Shown here piece by piece: positions 25,053 through 34,033 of a stretch of DNA of 64,000 bases. The notes beneath the pieces were generated by a model. That model was not told the origin of the DNA. It did no database searches and saw only the letters and a list, made by a program, of their open reading frames with translations. The stretch spans positions 827,554 through 891,553 of the forward strand of contig NZ_JACABA010000001.1 in NCBI RefSeq assembly GCF_013377015.1, read 5' to 3'. The stretch is from Rhodopseudomonas sp. (lineage in GTDB: Bacteria > Pseudomonadota > Alphaproteobacteria > Rhizobiales > Xanthobacteraceae). Both the position numbers and the translations under genes were made by a program. Positions within the stretch are counted from its first letter, which is position 1, and the number at the start of each line of letters is the position of its first letter.

Positions 25053-26669
25053 ATGGAATTTTCGCGTCTGGAGATCAACCGCCGCACCGCCCTGCTGACA
25101 TCGGCCGCCATCGCCGCCAACGTGCTGAACCCGCTGCGCGCCTTCGCCGCGGAGACCCCGCGCAAGGGCGGCGTGTTCAACGTCCACTACGGCGCCGAGC
25201 AACGCCAGCTCAACCCCAGCCTGCAGGCCTCCACCGGCGTCTACATCATCGGCGGCAAGATCCAAGAGCCGCTGGTCGATCTCGACGCCGCCGGCAATCC
25301 GGTCGGCGTACTGGCCGAGAGCTGGGAATCCTCGCCCGACGGCAAGACCATCACCTTCCGGCTGCGCCAGGGCGTGACCTGGCACGACGGCAAGCCGTTC
25401 ACCTCGGACGACGTCGCGTTCACCGCGCTGAACATGTGGAAGAAGATCCTCAATTACGGCTCGACGCTGCAGCTGTTCCTCACCGCGGTCGACACCCCCG
25501 ATCCGCACACCGCGGTGTTCCGCTACGAGCGACCGATGCCGCTCAACCTGTTGCTGCGCGCCTTGCCGGACCTCGGCTACATCTCGGCGAAGCACATCTA
25601 CGAGACCGGCGACATCCGGCAGAACCCGGCCAATCTGGCGCCGGTCGGCACCGGCCCGTTCAAGTTCAACAAATACGAGCGCGGCCAATACATCATCGCC
25701 GACCGCAACGAGAACTACTGGCGCCCCAACGCGCCCTATCTCGACCGCATCGTCTGGCGGGTGATCACCGACCGCGCCGCCGCCGCCGCCCAGCTCGAAG
25801 CCGGCGAATTGCACTACAGCCCGTTTTCGGGATTGACGATCTCCGACATGGCGCGGCTCGGCAAGGACAAGCGCTTCGTCGTTTCGACCAAGGGCAACGA
25901 GGGCAACGCCCGCACCAACACCATCGAGTTCAACTTCCGCCGCAAGGAGCTCGCCGACATCAAGGTCCGGCGCGCCATCGCCCACGCCATCAACGTGCCG
26001 TTCTTCATCGAGAATTTCCTCGGTGATTTCGCCAAGCTCGGTACCGGGCCGATCCCGTCGACCTCGACGGATTTCTACCCCGGCGCCAACACGCCGCAAT
26101 ATCCCTACGACAAGGCCAAGGCCAACGCCCTGCTCGACGAGGCCGGCTTCAAGCGCGAAGCCGGCGGCAATCGTTTCGCGCTGCGGCTGTTGCCGGCGCC
26201 GTGGGGCGAGGACATCTCGCTGTGGGCGACCTTCATCCAGCAATCGCTGTCGGATGTCGGCATCCAGGTCGAAATCGTCCGCAACGACGGCGGCGGTTTC
26301 CTCAAGCAGGTCTATAGCGATCATGCCTTCGACCTCGCCACCGGCTGGCATCAGTACCGCAACGATCCGGCGGTCTCGACCACGGTGTGGTATCGCTCCG
26401 GCCAGCCCGCCGGCGCGCCGTGGACCAACCAGTGGGGCTGGGAAGCCCCGGCGATCGACAAGATCATCGACGACGCCGCGACTGAAATCGATCCGGTCAA
26501 GCGCAAGGCGCTGTACGCCGATTTCGTCACCCGGGCGAACACCGAACTGCCGATCTGGATGCCGATCGAGCAGATCTTCGTCACGGTGATCAGCGCCAAG
26601 GCGCGCAACCACTCCAATACGCCGCGCTGGGGGTCCTCGACCTGGCACGATCTATGGCTGGCCGAATAG
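25053..26669 (+). CDS. ABC peptide-type substrate-binding protein
   Basis: A 538-residue periplasmic binding protein of the SBP_bac_5 (peptide/nickel/opine) family. A Tat-like leader (NRRTALLTSAAIAANVLNPLRAFA) ends near residue 33. Family patterns include GKIQEPLVDLDAAGNPVGVLAESWE, ITFRLRQGVTWHDGKPFTSDDV and GTGPFKFNKYERG. The ATG at 25053 follows AGGAGAAG. It heads a four-gene plus-strand importer operon. The substrate is not predictable; a short peptide or similar amide compound is likely. Confidence 0.9.
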   Translation: MEFSRLEINRRTALLTSAAIAANVLNPLRAFAAETPRKGGVFNVHYGAEQRQLNPSLQASTGVYIIGGKIQEPLVDLDAAGNPVGVLAESWESSPDGKTITFRLRQGVTWHDGKPFTSDDVAFTALNMWKKILNYGSTLQLFLTAVDTPDPHTAVFRYERPMPLNLLLRALPDLGYISAKHIYETGDIRQNPANLAPVGTGPFKFNKYERGQYIIADRNENYWRPNAPYLDRIVWRVITDRAAAAAQLEAGELHYSPFSGLTISDMARLGKDKRFVVSTKGNEGNARTNTIEFNFRRKELADIKVRRAIAHAINVPFFIENFLGDFAKLGTGPIPSTSTDFYPGANTPQYPYDKAKANALLDEAGFKREAGGNRFALRLLPAPWGEDISLWATFIQQSLSDVGIQVEIVRNDGGGFLKQVYSDHAFDLATGWHQYRNDPAVSTTVWYRSGQPAGAPWTNQWGWEAPAIDKIIDDAATEIDPVKRKALYADFVTRANTELPIWMPIEQIFVTVISAKARNHSNTPRWGSSTWHDLWLAE

Positions 26670-26693
26670 CGCGAATTCCGACAAGATGATTTG

Positions 26694-27671
26694 ATGCGCA
26701 TCTTGAGCCTCGCGGGGCGGCGGCTCGCCGCCTCGATTCCGACCCTGTTCCTGATCCTGATCGGCGTGTTCCTGCTGTTGCAATTCGCACCGGGCGACAC
26801 CGTCGATGCGATGATGGCGCAGATGGGCGGTGGCGACGCCGCGACCGCGCGGACGCTGCGGAAGTTCTACGGCCTCGATCTGTCGGTTCCGGTGCAACTC
26901 GGCAACTATCTGTGGCGGCTGGTCCGGCTCGACCTCGGCTACTCGGCGATCTATGGCAAGCCGGTCACCACCGTGATCCTGGAACGGCTGCCGCCGACCA
27001 TCCTGCTGATGACCGCATCGCTGTCGTTCGCATTCTTCGCCGGACTGGTGCTCGGCGTGATCGCCGCGCGCGGCGTCAACAAATGGCCGGACACGCTGAT
27101 CTCCACCGTCGGGCTGATCTTCTACGCCACGCCGTCGTTCTGGTTCGGCCTGATGGCCATCATGGTGTTTTCGATCTACCTGCAATGGCTGCCGGCCGGC
27201 GGCTTCGAGGATATCGGCGCCACCCAGTCCGGGCTGGGGCGGACGCTCGACATCGCGCGACATCTGGTGCTGCCGACCCTGACGCTCGGGCTGATTTTTC
27301 TCGCGATCTATCTGCGGATCATGCGTGCCTCGATGCTCGAGGTGCTGAATCTCGATTTCGTCCGCACCGCGCGCGCCAAGGGCCTCGACGAGACCCGCGT
27401 GGTGATCCGCCACGTGCTGCGCAACGCGCTGCTGCCGATGGTGACGCTGATCGGGCTGCAGGCCGGCACCATGCTGGGCGGTTCGGTGGTGGTGGAAAGC
27501 GTGTTCTCGCTGCCGGGGCTCGGACGGCTGGCCTATGAATCGGTGGTGCAGCGCGACCTCAACACCCTGCTCGGCATCGTGTTCGTCTCGGCGCTGCTGG
27601 TGATCGCGGTGAATTTCCTGGTCGACCTGCTCTACGCGCGGCTCGATCCGCGCATCAGCGCGGAAGGTTGA
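26694..27671 (+). CDS. DppB-type ABC permease
   Basis: A 325-residue inner-membrane permease of the binding-protein-dependent transport family, with six helices and the EAA-loop segment NLDFVRTARAKGLDETRVVIRHVLRNALLP. It follows the substrate-binding protein by 24 bases. An alternative TTG start at 26691 adds one residue. It pairs with the next gene, which starts four bases after its stop. Confidence 0.9.
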   Translation: MRILSLAGRRLAASIPTLFLILIGVFLLLQFAPGDTVDAMMAQMGGGDAATARTLRKFYGLDLSVPVQLGNYLWRLVRLDLGYSAIYGKPVTTVILERLPPTILLMTASLSFAFFAGLVLGVIAARGVNKWPDTLISTVGLIFYATPSFWFGLMAIMVFSIYLQWLPAGGFEDIGATQSGLGRTLDIARHLVLPTLTLGLIFLAIYLRIMRASMLEVLNLDFVRTARAKGLDETRVVIRHVLRNALLPMVTLIGLQAGTMLGGSVVVESVFSLPGLGRLAYESVVQRDLNTLLGIVFVSALLVIAVNFLVDLLYARLDPRISAEG

Positions 27672-27675
27672 GCCG

Positions 27676-28506
27676 ATGGCCGCGATCCGCCGCTATTTCC
27701 GCAGCCCCGCCGCCGTGATCGGCCTGGTGCTGTTGCTGATCGTGATCGGCATGGCGATTAGCGCCGGCTGGTTGTATCCGCGCGATCCGCTGGCGCTGGC
27801 CGGCCGGCCGCTGATCTGGCCGTTCTCCAACCCGCGCTTTCTGCTCGGCACCGACAATTCCGGCCGCGACATCGCCGCGCAGATCTTTTACGGCGCGCGG
27901 ATCTCGCTCTTGATCGGCGGCGCCGCGACCGCGATCGCGATCGCGATCGGGATCATGATCGGCGCTTTCGCGGGCTATTACGGTGGCTGGATTGACAACG
28001 TGCTGATGCGCGTCACCGAGGCGTTCCAGACCCTGCCGAATTTCGTGCTGCTGCTGGTGCTGGTCGCGGTGTTCGGCTCGACCCTGACCACCGTCACCAT
28101 CGCGGTCGGGGTGGTGTCGTGGCCGGCGCCGGCGCGGCTGACCCGCGCCGAATTCCTCAGCCTGCGCAACCGCGAATTCGTCCAGGCCGGACGCACGCTG
28201 GGCATGAAGGACGTTCAGCTGATCCTCGGCGAGATCCTGCCCAACGCGCTGCCGCCCGTCATCGTCTATGCCAGCGTGGTGATGGCGGTGGCGATCCTGC
28301 TGGAAAGCGCGCTGGCGTTTCTGCATCTGTCGGATCCCAACGTGGCGTCGTGGGGCAATCTGATCGGACTCGGCCGCGATGTGCTGCGGGTGCAGTGGTA
28401 CGTTTCGGCAATTCCGGGACTTGCGATCCTGTTCACCGTACTGGCGGTGTCGCTGGTCGGACAGGGGCTGAACGACGCTTTGAATCCAAGGCTGAAAGCG
28501 CGATGA
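27676..28506 (+). CDS. DppC-type ABC permease
   Basis: A 276-residue permease with an N-terminal helix, the LLGTDNSGRDIAAQIFYGARISL entry segment typical of DppC/OppC, and the EAA loop LRNREFVQAGRTLGMKDVQLILGEILPNALP. Its stop overlaps the start of the ATPase gene (ATGA), consistent with coupled translation. Confidence 0.9.
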   Translation: MAAIRRYFRSPAAVIGLVLLLIVIGMAISAGWLYPRDPLALAGRPLIWPFSNPRFLLGTDNSGRDIAAQIFYGARISLLIGGAATAIAIAIGIMIGAFAGYYGGWIDNVLMRVTEAFQTLPNFVLLLVLVAVFGSTLTTVTIAVGVVSWPAPARLTRAEFLSLRNREFVQAGRTLGMKDVQLILGEILPNALPPVIVYASVVMAVAILLESALAFLHLSDPNVASWGNLIGLGRDVLRVQWYVSAIPGLAILFTVLAVSLVGQGLNDALNPRLKAR

Positions 28507-30125
28507 CCGACATCGCGATCCTGACGCTCGACCAGCTCAGCGTGCGGCTACCCGCCGGCGCCGATCGCAGCCATGCGGTGTCCGGCGCCTCGCTGTCGGT
28601 CGCGGCCAACGAAATCCTCTGCGTGGTCGGCGAATCCGGCTCCGGCAAGTCGATCATGGCCAATGCGGTGATGCGGCTGCTGCCCGGCGGCGTTGACATC
28701 GACGGCGGACGGGTGATGTTCGAGGGTCGCGACCTGGCCTCCGCCAGCGCCGCGGAGATGCGCAAGGTGCGCGGCGCCGGCATCGCCATGGTGTTCCAGG
28801 AGCCGATGACCGCGCTCAATCCGCTGCGCAGCATTGGCGACCAGATCGGCGAAATGTTCGCGATCCACAACAATCTGTCGAAGAAGGACATCCGCGCCCG
28901 CGTGCTGGCGCTGCTCGACGACGTCCGGATTGCCGATCCGAAGGCCGCCGCGCAGGCCTATCCGCACGAACTGTCGGGCGGCCAGCGGCAGCGCGCGATG
29001 ATCGCGATGGCGCTGGCGCTCGACCCGCGGCTATTGATCGCCGACGAGCCGACCACCGCGCTCGACGTCACCACCCAGGCGCAGATCCTGACCCTGATCC
29101 GCGAATTGCAGAGCCGCAAGAAGACCGCGGTGCTGTTCATCACCCATGATTTCGGCGTGGTCGCGGAGATCGCCGACCGGGTCGCGGTGATGCAGCACGG
29201 CGTCATCGTCGAACAGGGCACGACCAGCGCGGTGCTCAACAACCCGCAGCATCCCTACACCAGGGAGTTGATCGCGGCGGTGCCGCCGCTGACTGCGCCG
29301 CCGCCGCGCCTGCTGTCCGACGATATCATCCTGACCATCGACAATGTCTCGAAGACCTACCGCACCGGCGGATTTCTGGGCCGCGGCGCGCGCGTCACCG
29401 AGGCGGTGAAAGCGGTCTCGCTGAAATTGCCGCGGGGCGCCACTCTTGGCATCGTCGGCGAATCCGGCTCCGGCAAATCGACGCTGGCGCGCTGCATCAT
29501 CCGGCTGATCGATCCCGATGCCGGCTCGATCCTGCTCGACGGCGCCGACTGGGCCAGGATGCCGAAGGAAGATGTCCGCCGGCAAACTCGCCATATGCAG
29601 ATGGTGTTTCAGGATCCGTTCGGCTCACTCAATCCGCGCCGCAAGGCTGAGGAACTGGTGGCGCAAGGCCCGATCATTCACGGCACGCCGCGCGATCAGG
29701 CACTCGCCGAAGCCCGCGAGCTATTCGCGCTGGTCGGACTCGATCCGGCGGCGGGCGACCGCTATCCGCACGAATTCTCCGGCGGCCAGCGCCAGCGCAT
29801 TGGCCTGGCGCGGGCGCTGGCGCTGCACCCCGACGTGCTGGTCGCCGACGAGGCGGTGTCGGCGCTCGACGTCTCGGTGCAGGCCCAAGTGCTGAAGCTA
29901 CTGGCCGACCTGCGCGAGCGGCTCGGGCTGTCGATCATCTTCATCACTCACGATCTGCGCGTCGCGGCGCAGATCTGCGACCTGGTCGCGGTGATGAAGA
30001 ACGGCGAGGTGGTGGAGCATGGGTTGGCCGGCGAGGTCTTCGGCAACCCGCAGCATCCCTACACCAGGGCGCTGCTGGCCTCGATTCCCGGCGGCGACTT
30101 CGCCCGTGAGCACAGCCTGGCGTAG
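28503..30125 (+). CDS. Fused double ABC ATPase (DppD-DppF type)
   Basis: A 540-residue protein with two complete nucleotide-binding domains. Each has Walker A (GESGSGKSIM near 43 and GESGSGKSTL near 321), an LSGGQRQR or FSGGQRQR signature and Walker B (LLIADEPT and VLVADEA). It replaces the separate DppD and DppF subunits of related importers. The start at 28503 overlaps the permease stop; the frame extends upstream to 28119 only as a shadow. Confidence 0.92.
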   Translation: MTDIAILTLDQLSVRLPAGADRSHAVSGASLSVAANEILCVVGESGSGKSIMANAVMRLLPGGVDIDGGRVMFEGRDLASASAAEMRKVRGAGIAMVFQEPMTALNPLRSIGDQIGEMFAIHNNLSKKDIRARVLALLDDVRIADPKAAAQAYPHELSGGQRQRAMIAMALALDPRLLIADEPTTALDVTTQAQILTLIRELQSRKKTAVLFITHDFGVVAEIADRVAVMQHGVIVEQGTTSAVLNNPQHPYTRELIAAVPPLTAPPPRLLSDDIILTIDNVSKTYRTGGFLGRGARVTEAVKAVSLKLPRGATLGIVGESGSGKSTLARCIIRLIDPDAGSILLDGADWARMPKEDVRRQTRHMQMVFQDPFGSLNPRRKAEELVAQGPIIHGTPRDQALAEARELFALVGLDPAAGDRYPHEFSGGQRQRIGLARALALHPDVLVADEAVSALDVSVQAQVLKLLADLRERLGLSIIFITHDLRVAAQICDLVAVMKNGEVVEHGLAGEVFGNPQHPYTRALLASIPGGDFAREHSLA

Positions 30126-30143
30126 TCGCCCGCTACTCGTTTT

Positions 30144-30413
30144 TCACCGCGCCAGCGACTTCCACTTTTCAACCGCATCGATGGCCGGGCCCCATAGCTG
30201 GTCGGTGGGTTGCTTGCGATGCAGCGCCTTGCCGACTTCGCAGATCGCCATGAAAGCATCGGCGCGCGCCTCCTGGACCTCGATCGGCTGATCGGGATCG
30301 CCCTGGACCAACTTGGCGAGGCTGTTCAGCATCGGCAAGGCTGTCTGCGGTGGTTCCGGTTCGGCGGCCTTCAAGGCATCGAGGACTTTGCTCGCATTGT
30401 CCAGATCGCTCAT
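30144..30413 (-). CDS. Small hypothetical protein
   Basis: An 89-residue soluble protein, probably all-helical and acidic, with no cysteine. Start chosen at the ATG at 30413 (MSDLDNASK); the frame opens 42 bases earlier. It lies between the importer ATPase (convergent) and the DAO-type oxidase (upstream, same strand, 73 bases). No family recognised. Confidence 0.5.
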   Translation of the reverse strand: MSDLDNASKVLDALKAAEPEPPQTALPMLNSLAKLVQGDPDQPIEVQEARADAFMAICEVGKALHRKQPTDQLWGPAIDAVEKWKSLAR

Positions 30414-30486
30414 GTCTGATTGCCATTCCTCGAATGCCGGTGGTCGGAGCAGCATAGCCCGATCCGAGCGCAGCGAACATCCCGTG

Positions 30487-31788
30487 TCAAATTTCCCGCG
30501 CGTCGCGGCGCCGGTACAGCATCAGCATCAGCGGCGTGAACGGACGCAGCCACGCATGGCCGACGATCGGGGTCGGTTCGCTGAACGGTAGCGCCAGGTC
30601 ATTGGCCGACTGGCCGCGGACTGCCTTCGACAATTCATCGCCGATCGCGATCGACAGCGCCACCGCGCGGCCGTTGCAGCCGGTCCAGCCATAGGCATCC
30701 GGACCCAGCTTGTGGATATGCGGCATGAAATCGGCGGTCATGCCGATATAGCCGTTCCAGACGTAGTCGAACTTGACCTCGCCGATCTGCGGCCACAGCC
30801 GCTGCAGCCGTTCCGAAACCCGGCTCTTCAGCGCTGCCTCCCGACCGACCGGACGGATGATCGCGCCGCCGGTGACGAAGCGGTTGCGTGCATCGAACCG
30901 CCCGAAATACAGCTCGCCATGGGTGTCGGACATCGCCTGCCGGCCGGGGATGATGCTGCGCCGGACATTGTCGGACAATGGCTGCGTCGCCATCTGCCAC
31001 GACCGCACCGGCATCACTTCGGCCGCGATCGCGGGCGCCAGCGTCTTGGAAAACTCCCCCGTATAGGCATTGCTGGCGACGACCAGCGCGCGGGCGCTGA
31101 TCTGACCCTCCGGCGTCTTGACGATCCACCGCCCGTTCACCCGCGCGAAGTTGGTCACCGGCGAGCGCGCGTAAATCCGGCCGCCGTGCGCCAGCACCGT
31201 GCGCGCCAACCCGCGCGCCAGCGCCAGCGGGTTGATGTGTCCGCCGGTCCGGTTCCAGAACCCGCCGTACCACGCATCCGACCCCAGCATGTCCCGAGTC
31301 TGCTCGCGCGACAGCAGCTCGACCGGCGCGCCGAATTTCGACCACTGCCGCACCCGGCGTTCGGCGATCTTGATCCGTCCGGGCGAATGCACCGGCTGCA
31401 CCCAGCCGGCCTGTTCGGCTTCCGCCTCGATGTTGTGGCGGCGCGCGATGTCGAACAGGATCGAGGCGCTGTCGCGCAGCAGTGCGACGAAGCGTTCGCC
31501 GGCGCTGCCGTATTTGGCGACGATGTCGTCCGGATCGGGCCGCGACAGCGTCGGGATCACCTGGCCGTTGTTGCGCCCGGACGCGCCCCAACCGGGCTCG
31601 GCGGCCTCGACGACGGCGACATCGATACCGGCTTCTCGCAAATGCAGCGCAGTTGAAAGACCGGTAAAGCCGGCGCCGATCACCACCACGTCGGCCTCGG
31701 TCGCGCCGGCCAGCGCCGCCAGCTCTGGCCCCGGCGGCGTCACCGCCGCCCACAGCGAATCCGGCCAGCGAACTTCTGCGATCTCCAT
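30487..31788 (-). CDS. FAD-dependent amine/amino-acid oxidase (DAO family)
   Basis: A 433-residue flavoenzyme with the FAD motif DVVVIGAGFTGLSTALHLREAG (33-54) and the GWGASGRNNGQVIPTL segment found in PuuB and related oxidases. It also has the C-terminal TGCNGRAVALS pattern. Such enzymes oxidise amines or N-substituted amino acids such as gamma-glutamylputrescine or sarcosine. The substrate is unknown. It is divergent from the VOC gene. Confidence 0.85.
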   Translation of the reverse strand: MEIAEVRWPDSLWAAVTPPGPELAALAGATEADVVVIGAGFTGLSTALHLREAGIDVAVVEAAEPGWGASGRNNGQVIPTLSRPDPDDIVAKYGSAGERFVALLRDSASILFDIARRHNIEAEAEQAGWVQPVHSPGRIKIAERRVRQWSKFGAPVELLSREQTRDMLGSDAWYGGFWNRTGGHINPLALARGLARTVLAHGGRIYARSPVTNFARVNGRWIVKTPEGQISARALVVASNAYTGEFSKTLAPAIAAEVMPVRSWQMATQPLSDNVRRSIIPGRQAMSDTHGELYFGRFDARNRFVTGGAIIRPVGREAALKSRVSERLQRLWPQIGEVKFDYVWNGYIGMTADFMPHIHKLGPDAYGWTGCNGRAVALSIAIGDELSKAVRGQSANDLALPFSEPTPIVGHAWLRPFTPLMLMLYRRRDAREI

Positions 31789-31896
31789 TCGTCGAATTCC
31801 TCATGCGTGTCGGAAGTTGCGCCGCCGCAGCCGGCTTGCGGGCGCCAGATCGTTCTGCTTAGGTCAATATGTCGAAACTTGAAGGATCGTGAAAGC

Positions 31897-32754
31897 GTGG
31901 CGCTCGAAAACATCATCGGTATCGATCACGCCGTCATCGTGGTCAAGGATCTGGACCAGGCCGCGGCGAACTGGAAGCGGCTCGGCTTCACGGTGTCGCC
32001 GCGCGGCACCCACAGCGCCCTGCTGGGGTCGGGCAACTACACCATCATGTTCGGCGACGACTACATAGAACTTCTCGGAATCCTCGTCGAAACAGAACAC
32101 AATGCTCCGAGCCGGGCGTTTCTCGCCGAACGCGGCGAGGGCATCGAACGCATTGCCTTCACCGCCACCGATGCCGCCGCCGGCGCCAAGGAGGTCCGCG
32201 AACTCGGCTGGGCCGCAATCGGCCCGATCGATTTCGGACGCCCGGTGACGCTGCCGAACGGCGGACAAAGCGAAGCCAAATTCAGCATCTTCCAATGGCC
32301 CGTCACCGAAGCGCCGGCCGGCTTGCGGATTTTCGCCTGCCAGCATCGCACCCGCGACGCGGTGTGGATTCCCGAATTGCAGAATCACGCCAACACCGTC
32401 ACGCGGCTGAAGCGCGTGCTCATCGTGTCGCCCAATCCGGTCAGCGACGCCCGGCATCTGTGGCGGCTGATCGATGGCGAGCTGGACGGACAGCCGGACG
32501 GCAGCGTGATCGTGCCATCGGGCTCGGATCGCGCCGAGTTCGTCTTCATGACCCGCGAGCTGCTCGGCCAGCAATATCCGGGCGTATCGCTCGACGGGTT
32601 GCCGGAACGCGGCGGCGCCGGCCTGGTGCTCGGCGTCAGCGATCCGGCCGCGGCAGCGCAGGCGGTCGGTGCTGTCGGGGTGCGAGTTGGCAATGGCGTC
32701 GCGGTGCCGCCCGCGGCCGGCAACGGCGTGCTACTCGCCTTCGTGGCCGACTGA
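31897..32754 (+). CDS. VOC/glyoxalase-like protein
   Basis: A 285-residue protein with an N-terminal vicinal-oxygen-chelate domain: IDHAVIVVKDLDQAAANWKRLGFTVSPRGTHSALLGSGNYTIMFGDDYIELL. The C-terminal half forms a second, weaker copy. I chose a GTG start at 31897 just before the domain, with AAGGATC upstream; no ATG is nearby and the frame opens 90 bases earlier without similarity. The family includes dioxygenases, isomerases and resistance proteins, so the activity is open. Confidence 0.75.
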   Translation: MALENIIGIDHAVIVVKDLDQAAANWKRLGFTVSPRGTHSALLGSGNYTIMFGDDYIELLGILVETEHNAPSRAFLAERGEGIERIAFTATDAAAGAKEVRELGWAAIGPIDFGRPVTLPNGGQSEAKFSIFQWPVTEAPAGLRIFACQHRTRDAVWIPELQNHANTVTRLKRVLIVSPNPVSDARHLWRLIDGELDGQPDGSVIVPSGSDRAEFVFMTRELLGQQYPGVSLDGLPERGGAGLVLGVSDPAAAAQAVGAVGVRVGNGVAVPPAAGNGVLLAFVAD

Positions 32755-32780
32755 CGCGCGCTTTCCACGATCGCTTTCGC

Positions 32781-33392
32781 CTACCAGAGCGATTGTCGCG
32801 CCCGTTCCGGCCACGCACTGTCGTAGTCCTCGCCGCCGACGCGGTTCTCGCTCATCTCGGCGAGAATCTGCCCCGGCGTCGGTAGGCTCAAAGGATCTAC
32901 GCGGGTGTCGGGATTCCACAGCTCGGAACGGACGACGGCGCGGGCGCATTGGAAGTAGATCTGCTCGACGTGCATCACGATCACCGAACGCGGCGGCTTG
33001 CCCTCGGTCGCGAACGACGCCAGCAGCTCCGGATCGATCGAGACCTGCGCGCGGCCATTGATCCGCAGCGTGGTGCCCGATCCGGGGATCAGCAGCATCA
33101 GCGCGATACGCAGGTCGCGCACGATGTTGCGTAGCGTGTCGATGCGGTTATTGCCGCGGCGATCCGGGATCATCAGCGTGGTATCGTCGTGGATGCGGAC
33201 GACGCCGGCCTGATCACCGCGCGGCGAGCAATCCAGTCCCTCGGGACCGCAGCTCGCCAGCGCCAGGAACGGCGAGGCTTCGATCAGCCGGCGATAGTGC
33301 GGCGTGATCCGGGTCGCGACCTTGACGGTGGAGGCCTCGTTCGGAATTCCGTAGAGGGCCTCGAGCTGCTCGATCGTGGTGATCATCGACAT
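32781..33392 (-). CDS. Pyridoxamine 5'-phosphate oxidase-like protein
   Basis: A 203-residue split-barrel flavin-binding-type protein. Segments such as HYRRLIEASPFLALASCGPEGLDCSPRGDQAG, MIPDRRGNNRIDTLRNI and VMHVEQIYFQCARAVVRS match the PNPOx subfamily related to mycobacterial MSMEG_1061. It lies 41 bases downstream of phnN on the same strand with an AGGAGATAG site, so it may be the last gene of the C-P lyase operon. A role in phosphonate use is not established. Confidence 0.8.
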   Translation of the reverse strand: MSMITTIEQLEALYGIPNEASTVKVATRITPHYRRLIEASPFLALASCGPEGLDCSPRGDQAGVVRIHDDTTLMIPDRRGNNRIDTLRNIVRDLRIALMLLIPGSGTTLRINGRAQVSIDPELLASFATEGKPPRSVIVMHVEQIYFQCARAVVRSELWNPDTRVDPLSLPTPGQILAEMSENRVGGEDYDSAWPERARQSLW

Positions 33393-33433
33393 CGGCTATC
33401 TCCTGAAAATCCCCGCACCGTCGCTGGCCCGCG

Positions 33434-34033
33434 TCAGGCGCGGTTGATCACAGCCAGCAGCTCGCGCGTATGATCCACGGCCGGGCCGACATTGACAATG
33501 GTGACATCCGGCGCGGCATCGATAGCGTCCACGGTGCGATGCAGCCTCTCGTCGAGATGGCCATCGCTGGCGCGCGCGCGCCCGGCCAGCCGCTCGGCCA
33601 GAACCTCCGGCGGCGCGGTGACCGACACCACTACCACATCGGCGTAAGCCTGGCGCGCCGCGGCGATCACCATGCGCGAGACGTTGGCGACGACGACGCG
33701 GCCGGCGCAGATCTCGTCGTCGATCGCTTTCGGCAGACCATAATAGTGGCCGTGCGCCTCCCAATGGAGCGCGAATTCACCACGTGCGACCGCCTGCCGA
33801 AACGCCTCCGGCGTCACCGAATCGTTGTTCTCGAATGCGGAGGCCTCACGCGTCACCACGCGGCGCACGAACACCACGCCCGGATCGCCGGCACAGGCCT
33901 GTTGCGCCAGCGCGATCAAGGTATCCTTGCCGGCGCCGGAGGGGCCGACGATCAGGATCAGCCGGCCCGGCCCAATCGGGTCCGATCCGCCCGCGGCCGG
34001 GCGCTGCCCGGGTGTGGCGCTGGATTCGGTCAC
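33434..34033 (-). CDS. phnN: Ribose 1,5-bisphosphokinase
   Basis: A 199-residue guanylate-kinase-like enzyme with P-loop GPSGAGKDTL (about 31-40), the GKD form characteristic of PhnN. It phosphorylates ribose 1,5-bisphosphate to PRPP, the last step of the C-P lyase pathway, recycling the ribose carrier. Its start overlaps the phnM stop (ATGA), so it is translated from the same message. Confidence 0.92.
   Translation of the reverse strand: MTESSATPGQRPAAGGSDPIGPGRLILIVGPSGAGKDTLIALAQQACAGDPGVVFVRRVVTREASAFENNDSVTPEAFRQAVARGEFALHWEAHGHYYGLPKAIDDEICAGRVVVANVSRMVIAAARQAYADVVVVSVTAPPEVLAERLAGRARASDGHLDERLHRTVDAIDAAPDVTIVNVGPAVDHTRELLAVINRA

Noticed and set aside
25041-26648. 535-residue minus-strand frame opposite the peptide-binding protein
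   Set aside because: No recognisable domain, and the plus strand encodes an intact binding protein.
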